The notes under the pieces are model-generated. The model ran no database searches. It worked only from the letters and a program-made list of their open reading frames with translations, and had not been told where the DNA came from. Positions 57,961 through 64,000 of a DNA stretch of 64,000 nucleotides are shown one piece after another. The stretch's first letter is position 1; the number at the start of each line of letters is the position of its first letter. The DNA comes from Cladocopium goreaui (Eukaryota > Sar > Dinophyceae > Suessiales > Symbiodiniaceae): assembly GCA_947184155.2 (NCBI GenBank), contig CAMXCT020001555.1, positions 25,861 to 89,860 on the forward strand, in the 5' to 3' direction. The translations under genes were made by a program, and so were the position numbers.

Positions 57961-58319
57961 AGTTCTGTGTGACAAAGTTTTGTATGTAAGAGTTGTGTGT
58001 TTTGGCAAAGTTGTGTGTGAAAGAGTTGTGTGACAGAATGGGTGATGCGGAGGGGGAGGAGGTGGCAGCGGGACGGACGCAGGCAGGAGCGCACAACGGA
58101 AAAACAAGAACCCCACACAATGATGTGCGGAATAAAAACATACACACAGTATGTATATATATATATATATAATCCTCCTTGGAATTAACTCTATAGAATA
58201 TAGAACCTGGGCATACGATTCTATAGAGATGAAGTTGGTAGGCCAGTTTTTACTATAGAATGGTACCTGGATTGAGCCCATCCAGTTTTGGAAAAACAAC
58301 ATATCCAAAAGTGACACCA

Positions 58320-60013
58320 AACTTGAAGCCTTGCAAATCCTGTTTTCTATTCTATAGGGGGTCTTTTTCCTAATCACATGGACTCAGTTTTTCATTTTAT
58401 AGTGGATTATTTGTTAGAAGCAGTGCCAGTATGAGGCTAGGTTTTCATTTTATAGGAGTGGGAGGGGAGGTGTCAGTGGGCAATAATATTGTAAATACTG
58501 TATGATACTGTAAAATATTGAAACATACTGTAAACGAATAATTAGTATAATTGATCAACACTGTTACCCAGTCAGTTTTGTGCAGGGCTGCTCCTTTAAA
58601 ATGGAGATCCAACCATTCTTCTAAAAAATGGTTCCCATGAAAGGTGCCAGCCCAGATCCAAATGTGAAACCACATTTTGGGCCTTGGAAAAAACATGTTC
58701 TATTCAGTAGGGGGTCTTTTCCTGATCACTGGGACTCAGCGTTTTATTTTAAGATGAAAATCCAACCGCTCTTCTTAAAAAATAGGCAACCACTATTTGG
58801 GCCTTGGAAATAGCGGTTTCTATTCTATAGGGGGTCTTTTTCCTAATCAATTGGATTCAGTTTTTCATTTTATAGTGGATTATTTGTTAGAAGCGGTGGC
58901 CAGTATGAGGCTGGGTTTTCATTTTATAGGAGTGGGAGGGGAGGTGTCAGTGGGCAATAATATTGTAAATACTGTATGATACTGTAAAATATTGAAACAT
59001 ACTGTAAACGAATAATTAGTATAATTAATCAACACTGTTACCCAGTCAGTTTTGTGCAGGGCTGCTCCTTTAAAATGGAGATCCAACCATTCTTCTAAAA
59101 AATAGTTCCCAAGGATTTTTTTGCTTGAAAGGTGCCACCCAGATCCGAATGTGAAACCACATTTTGGGCCTTGGAAATAGCGGTTTCTATTCCATAGGGG
59201 GTCTTCGTCCTCACTTGGACACAGTTTTTGTTTTTATAGTAGATTATTTGTTAGAAGCAGTGGCCAGTATGAGGTTGGGCTTTCATTTTATAGGAGTGGG
59301 AGGGGAGGTGCCAGTGGGCAATAATATTGTAAATACTGTATGATCTTTAAAGATATTGAAACATACTGGAAACGAATAATTAGTATAATTGATCAACACT
59401 GTTACCCAGTCAGTTTTGTGCAGGGCTGCTCCTTTAAAATGGAGATTCAACCATTCTTCTAAAAAATGGTTCCCAAGGATTTTTTTGCTTGAAAGGTGCC
59501 AGCCCAGATCCAAATGTGAAACCGCATTTTGGGCCTTGGAAAAAGCAGTTTCTATTCAGTAGGGTGTCTTTTCCTGATCACTGGGACTCAGCGTTTTATT
59601 TTAAGATGATAATCCAGCCACTCTTCTTCAAAAATGGGCCCCAAGATGTTTTTTGCTTGAAAGGTGCCAGCCCAAACGTGAACCACATTTTGGGCCTTGG
59701 AAATAGCGGTTTCTATTCTATAGGGGGTCGTTTTCCTAATCACTTGGGCCCAGTTTTTCATTTTATAGTGGATTATTTGTTAGAAGCAGTGGCCAGTATG
59801 AGGCTGGGTTTTCATTTTATAGGAGTGGGAGGGGAGGTGCCAGTGGGCAATAATATTGTAAATATTGTATGATCTTTAAAGATATTGAAACATACTGTAA
59901 ACGAATAATTGTATAATTGATCAACACTGTTACCCAGTCAGTTTTGTGCAGGGCTGCTCCTTTAAAATGGAGATTCAACCATTCTTCTAAAAAATGGTTC
60001 CCAAGGATTTTTT
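58320..60013. repeat. 360-530-bp tandem repeat array, left part
   Basis: The anchor CCCAGTCAGTTTTGTGCAGG occurs at 58567, 59041, 59405 and 59933. Units carry TTTGGGCCTTGGAAATAGCG, TCTATTCTATAGGGGGTC and GGGCAATAATATTGTAAATA. Unit length varies by internal deletions. The array resumes at about 62353. Confidence 0.9.
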
Positions 60014-60054
60014 CCCCACCTGCCAGGTGAGGGTTGTTAGATTTTATGTCAGTT

Positions 60055-60215
60055 GCCTCCTCCTGCCTCCTCCTGCCTCCTCCTGCCTCCTCCTGACTCC
60101 TGCCTCGTCCTCCTCCTCCTCCTCCTCTCCTCCTCGTCCTCCTCGTCCTCCTTGTCATCCTTGTCGTCCTTGTCGTCCTCGTCGTCCTCGTCGTCCTCGT
60201 CGTCCTTGCTCAACT
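60055..60215. repeat. (CTC/CTCGTC)n tract, copy 1
   Basis: Trinucleotide-type tract of CCT and CGTCCT units. A second copy lies at 61336-61482. Long open frames encoding Ser/Leu/Pro or Glu/Asp runs arise from it and are low-complexity. Confidence 0.9.
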
Positions 60216-60233
60216 GCGACCCGCGATCCACAG

Positions 60234-60432
60234 TGTTCTCTGCCGGACCTCAACCACGACCACCCACGCCCAGTGTTCCCTGCCGGACCTCAACCACGAC
60301 CAGCCACGCCCAGTGTTCCCTGCCGGACCTCAACCACGACCATCCGCGCCCAGTGTTCCCTGCCGGACCTCAACCACGACCATCCGCGCCCAGTGTTCCC
60401 TGCCGGACCTCAACCGCGAGTATCCATGCCAA
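60234..60432. repeat. 40-bp tandem array, five units (copy 1)
   Basis: The unit contains CCCTGCCGGACCTCAACCAC followed by GACCATCC-CGCCCAGTGTT. Copy 2 (61488-61742) has about six to seven units in the same orientation. Confidence 0.9.
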
Positions 60433-60439
60433 CTGTTCC

Positions 60440-60768
60440 CTGACATATCTTCTGGCATTCTATCTGGCACATCTTCTGGCATTCTATCTGGCATTCTATC
60501 TGGCATATCTTCTGGCATTCTATATGGCAGATCTTCTGGCATTTGGCATTATATCTGGCATATCTTCTGGCATTCTATCTGGCATACCTTCTGGCATTCT
60601 ATCTGGCATTCTATCTGGCATTCTATCTGGCATTCTATCTGGCATTCTATCTGGCATATCTTCTGGAATATCTTCTGGCATATCTATCTGGCATATCTTC
60701 TGGAATATCTTCTGCCATATCTATCTGGCATATCTTGTGGCATATGTTCTGGCATTCTACCTGGCAAA
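60440..60768. repeat. 12-bp tandem array, + orientation
   Basis: About 27 units of ATCTGGCATTCT / ATCTTCTGGCAT type. It sits between the 40-bp array and the conserved tail. Confidence 0.9.
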
Positions 60769-61487
60769 TCTTTCCCTGCCGGACCTCATGTAGGAAGATA
60801 TGGGACAAAGAATGTGCAGAAGAAAGTTAGAAAGAATTTCAGACAAGTATGTGATATATTACTTGCGAACTTGCAGGTGTGTGGTAGTGTGATCGGGGCA
60901 ATGCCACTATTGACTTTGCGGGTGGCAAAGTTTGAAGCAATCAGTTTGAACAGATGACAGAGTCACTGGGGTGGACAGAGACATTTCCATTTCTGTACCT
61001 TTGGAGCTGTTTGCAAAGACGCTTGAGACAGGCAACATCTTACAGCAAGTTACTACAAATTACTTGAAGGGATCTCATGCTGGATTGATGCTTGAGACAG
61101 TCAACATCACACAGAGTTTCTATTGTGTATCACAGCTATGGTAGCATGGTGGATATGTGACATCGGAACATGTGTTGGAGCATTTGAGCCCTCATCTACT
61201 CGATCGCGGGCCAGAGGCAGGATGGACATCATCATAGAAGCATTCAGCAGGAGGAGGTTATGTGATCAGTAGTGTCTTCTTGCGTGTTTTTGTTCCCCAC
61301 CTGCCAGGTGAGGGTTGTTAGATTTTATGTCAGTTGCTTCCTCCTCGTCCTCCTCCTCCTCCTCGTCCTCCTTATCCTCCTCCTCCTCGTCGTCCTCCTC
61401 CTCGTCGTCCTCCTCGTCCTCCTCCTCGTCCTCCTCGTCCTCCTCCTCGTCCTCCTCCTCCTCCTGCTCCACTGCGATCCATGTCAG

Positions 61488-61742
61488 TGTGCCCTGCCGG
61501 ACCTCAACCACGACCATCCACGTCAGTGTGCCCTGCCGGACCTCAACCACGACCATCCACGCCAAGTGTTCCCTGCCGGACCTCAACCACGACCTTCCAG
61601 GCCCAATGTTCCCTGCCGGACCTCAACCACGACCATCCCCGCCCAGTTTTCCCTGCCGGACCTCAACCACGACCATCCACGCCCAGTGTTCCCTGCCGGA
61701 CCTCAACCGCGAGTATCCACGCCAAGTGTTCCCTGCCGGCCC
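61488..61742. repeat. 40-bp tandem array (copy 2)
   Basis: Same unit and orientation as copy 1, preceded by the second CTC tract (61336-61482). Confidence 0.9.
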
Positions 61743-61792
61743 TCATGTAGGAAGATATGGGACAAAGAATGTGCAGAAGAAAGTTAGAAAGA

Positions 61793-62306
61793 ATGTCAGA
61801 AAGAATGTCAGAAGATATGCCAGAAGATATGCCAGATAGAATGCCAAATAGAATGCCAGATAGAATGCCAGAAGATATGTCAAAATATATGCCAGAAGAT
61901 ATGCCAGATAGAATGCCAGATAATATGCCAGAAGATATGCCAGATAGAATGCCAGAAGATTTGCCAGATAGAATGCCAGAAAATATGCCAGAAGATATGC
62001 CAGATAGATATGTCAGAAGATATGCCAGATAGAATGCCAGAAGATATGCCAGAAGATGTCAGAATATATGCCAGAAGATATTTCAGATAGAATGCCAGAA
62101 GATATGTCAGAATATATGCCAGAAGATATGCCAGATAGAATGCCAGAAGATATGTCAGATAGAGTGCCAGAAGATATGCCAGATAGAATGCCAGAAGATT
62201 TGCCAGATAGAATGCCAGAAGATATGCCAGAAGATATGCCAGATAGAATGCCCAATAGAATGTCAGAAGATATGTCAGATAGAATGCCAGAAGATTTGCC
62301 AGTAAG
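61793..62306. repeat. 12-bp tandem array, inverted orientation
   Basis: About 42 units of AGAATGCCAGAT / GAAGATATGCCA type, the reverse complement of the array at 60440-60768. It lies outside the conserved tail rather than inside it, so it is not a simple duplicate of the first half. Confidence 0.9.
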
Positions 62307-62352
62307 AACATGTATAAATGTCATGGTGGGGATCACACGAAAAGTCAAAATA

Positions 62353-62720
62353 ATTTTGCTTGAAAGGTGGCCAGCCCACATCCAACATGTGACCACATTT
62401 TTGGGCCTTGGAAAAGCATTTTCTATTCAGTAGGGGGTCTTTTCCTGATCACTGGGACTCAGCGTTTTATTTTAAAATGAAAATCCAACAACTCTTCTTA
62501 AAAAATGGGCCCCAAGATTTTTTTTGCTTGAAAGGTGCCAGCCCAAACGTGAACCACATTTTGGGCCTTGGAAATAGCGGTTTCTATTCTATAGGGGGTC
62601 TTTTTCCTAATCACTTGGACTCAGTTTTTCATTTTATAGTCGATTATTTGTTAGAAGTAGTGGCCAGTATGAGGCCGGGTTTTCATTTTATGGGAGCGGC
62701 AGGGGCTGTTGGCTTGGTAG
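62353..62720. repeat. 360-530-bp tandem repeat array, right part
   Basis: Continues the array after the insertion with GCTTGAAAGGTGGCCAGCCC, TCTATTCTATAGGGGGTC and GGTTTTCATTTTATGGGAG. It is followed by a CTATAG-bearing stretch to about 62820. Confidence 0.85.
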
Positions 62721-62968
62721 GGTCTCTATTCTATAGGGAAAATCCTCCCCCCTTAGTCCTGGGTTTTCGTTTTAGTCCCTATAGAATTAGACACCCAGGT
62801 TTGGTCCGAATTCCAATAGGGATTATATATATATTATATGTGTGTGCATATGTTTTTGTCTAGATAGTCAAGCAATGATCATGTAGATTCAAGGATTTTG
62901 ATGTACGTCATATTTTGTATCTTACCGTCAATCCCATCCATCTTCCTATAACATCCTTAATTGCGCAG

Positions 62969-63087
62969 GTCGGACCTTCGAGGCAGATATTATCTACCTT
63001 GGCATCAGCTATGCAATCCGCAACACCATGTACCGCCATGCGATCTTTGCCACGCCGGGGCAATATCTTGGAACTGAAACGGACGAC
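62969..63087 (+). CDS. Isolated exon of an unknown gene beyond the repeats
   Basis: TGCGCAG|GT acceptor, phase 1. It reads RTFEADIIYLGISYAIRNTM then YRHAIFATPGQYLG, ending at a GA donor (CTTG|GAACTG) or a GT donor after DD (63088). Codon use is GC-rich against AT-rich flanks. The other exons must lie to the right of the window, or left across the 10-kb repeat field. Family not recognised. Confidence 0.55.
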
Positions 63088-63183
63088 GTCAATTCAAATA
63101 TATAAAATCAATTAAAATCATTAAATCGATTGAAAATAAAACAAATAAAATAGAGATTCGAATCATTATATATTCAATAATAT

Positions 63184-64000
63184 TATTAAATTTCACGAGC
63201 TCCTGGGATTTTGTGATTTTTAGGGATTATTGGATATCAAGGTCAAGATGCAATATTTGGTGCAGTGTACGCGCACAAGGGTGGCACCAAAAAACTTAAG
63301 CGTCATGGTTTGCACGGGTTTGCACTGGATCAGCCTTCCATAAATGGAATTGGTCCAATTAATCGTTCAGAAAAAATGAAACGGTCGGAAACGGTCGGAA
63401 ACAGTCGGAAACGGTCGGAAACGGTCGGAAACATGATCAGTCCAAAACTTGTCCAACCCGCATTTTTTTTAAAATAAGCATTTCCGCGCAATGCCGTTTT
63501 TTTTTTTGAAGGTCCAAAGGTGTCCAAGGGGAAACGGTTGGAAACAGTCGGAGATCGCACCTTCGCTCGGCAAAAAAATAGTTGTTTTGTAGCATATCTT
63601 CATGAAAAATGTTTGAAAATTGTGTAAAAACATGTCTTTTTTGCCAACGAAGGTGCGATCTCCGACTGTTGCCAACCGTTTCCCCTTGGACACCTTTGGA
63701 CCTTCAAAAAAAAAAAACGGCATTGCGCGGAAATGCTTATTTAAAAAAAAATGCGGGTTGGACAAGTTTTGGCCTGATCATGTTTCCGACCGTTTCCGAC
63801 CGTTTCATTTTTTCTGAACGATTAATTGGACCAATTCCATTTATGGAAGGCTGATCCAGTGCAAACCCGTGCAAACCATGACGCTTAAGTTTTTTGGTGC
63901 CACCCTTGTGCGCGTACACTGCACCACATATTGCATCTTGACCTTGATATCCAATATTCCCTAAAAATCACAAAATCCCAGGAGCTCGTGAAATTTAATA
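63184..64000. mobile_element. 817-bp inverted repeat (fold-back element, possibly cut by the window end)
   Basis: The left arm starts TATTAAATTTCACGAGCTCC and the window ends with its exact reverse complement. Arms of about 380 bp match through the string CAAGGTCAAGATGCAATAT to AGTCGGAGATCGCACCTTCG. The centre near 63592 is an AT-rich loop of about 65 bases. The left arm carries five CGGTCGGAAA units and the right arm two. No protein is encoded. Confidence 0.9.

Larger units (their letters stand above)
60014..62352. mobile_element. 2.3-kb composite insertion within the tandem array
   Basis: In intact units GGATTTTTTT runs directly into GCTTGAAAGGTG. Here the first part stops at about 60013 and the second resumes at about 62353, so this block looks inserted into a repeat unit. 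It contains two similar halves starting CCCCACCTGCCAGGTGAGGG (60014 and 61295), each with a CTC-rich tract, a 40-bp array and a 12-bp array, and sharing a tail TCATGTAGGAAGATATGGGA. No transposase is visible, and no target-site duplication is certain. Confidence 0.5.

Noticed and set aside
57309-58377. Minus-strand open frames of 203 and 240 codons
   Set aside because: They read through the 42-bp minisatellite and AT-rich flanks, several frames are open at once, and no splice or start signals support them.
60053-60957. Long + strand open frames (246 and 214 codons) in the repeat block
   Set aside because: They are translations of CTC, 40-bp and 12-bp tandem units whose lengths or arrangement keep frames open; the peptides are simple repeats.

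Overview
The window looks like nuclear DNA of a dinoflagellate. The exons are short and GC-rich (about 40-170 bases), scattered in AT-rich, microsatellite-rich DNA with introns mostly of 0.5-2 kb. Every convincing exon lies on the + strand. Nearly every acceptor reads AG|G. Donors are a mixture of GT, GC and GA. This splice-site set, together with same-strand gene order, is established for dinoflagellates (Symbiodiniaceae and relatives). Frequent simple repeats and long introns would suit a large-genome relative, but the species cannot be named from this sequence. No rRNA, tRNA, CRISPR or bacterial operon features were seen. Exon models were made by eye from reading frame, splice phase and recognisable protein motifs; no search was run.

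Layout. (1) About 0.1-6.65 kb: 3' part of a gene of unknown function. (2) 7.32-21.88 kb: the best-supported gene, 16 exons whose lengths sum to a whole number of codons (491 aa). It fuses an N-terminal Rieske [2Fe-2S] domain to a C-terminal NADH-cytochrome b5 reductase module (FAD strand EYTPVS, NAD loop VAGSGVTP, VCGPP, ending in Phe). (3) 22.54-26.61 kb: seven-exon model of an unknown 206-aa protein. (4) 27.61-30.23 kb: complete four-exon gene for a 109-aa protein ending in a small Tudor/agenet-like module. (5) 30.36 kb onward: an unknown gene starting only 127 bases after the previous stop. (6) 37.55 kb: start of a protein with an N-terminal ubiquitin-like fold. (7) 39.5-44.5 kb: a chain of phase-compatible exons of unknown identity. 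(8) 45.3-52 kb: exons of a divergent actin-related protein. (9) 62.97-63.09 kb: one isolated exon.

From about 52.4 to 62.7 kb the sequence is almost entirely repeats. There is a roughly 690-bp tandem unit in about three copies, and a recurring short element of a C-run followed by TTTCATACATT, partly arranged as hairpins. A degenerate 42-bp minisatellite is open in several frames. A 360-530-bp tandem array is interrupted by a 2.3-kb insertion. That insertion carries two sets of (CTC)n, 40-bp and 12-bp arrays, and its two 12-bp arrays are in opposite orientation, so they could fold back on each other. The window ends in an 817-bp near-perfect inverted repeat.

The most interesting coding content is the self-contained Rieske-flavin reductase electron-transfer fusion. 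The most interesting structural content is the set of inverted arrays and fold-back elements at the right end.
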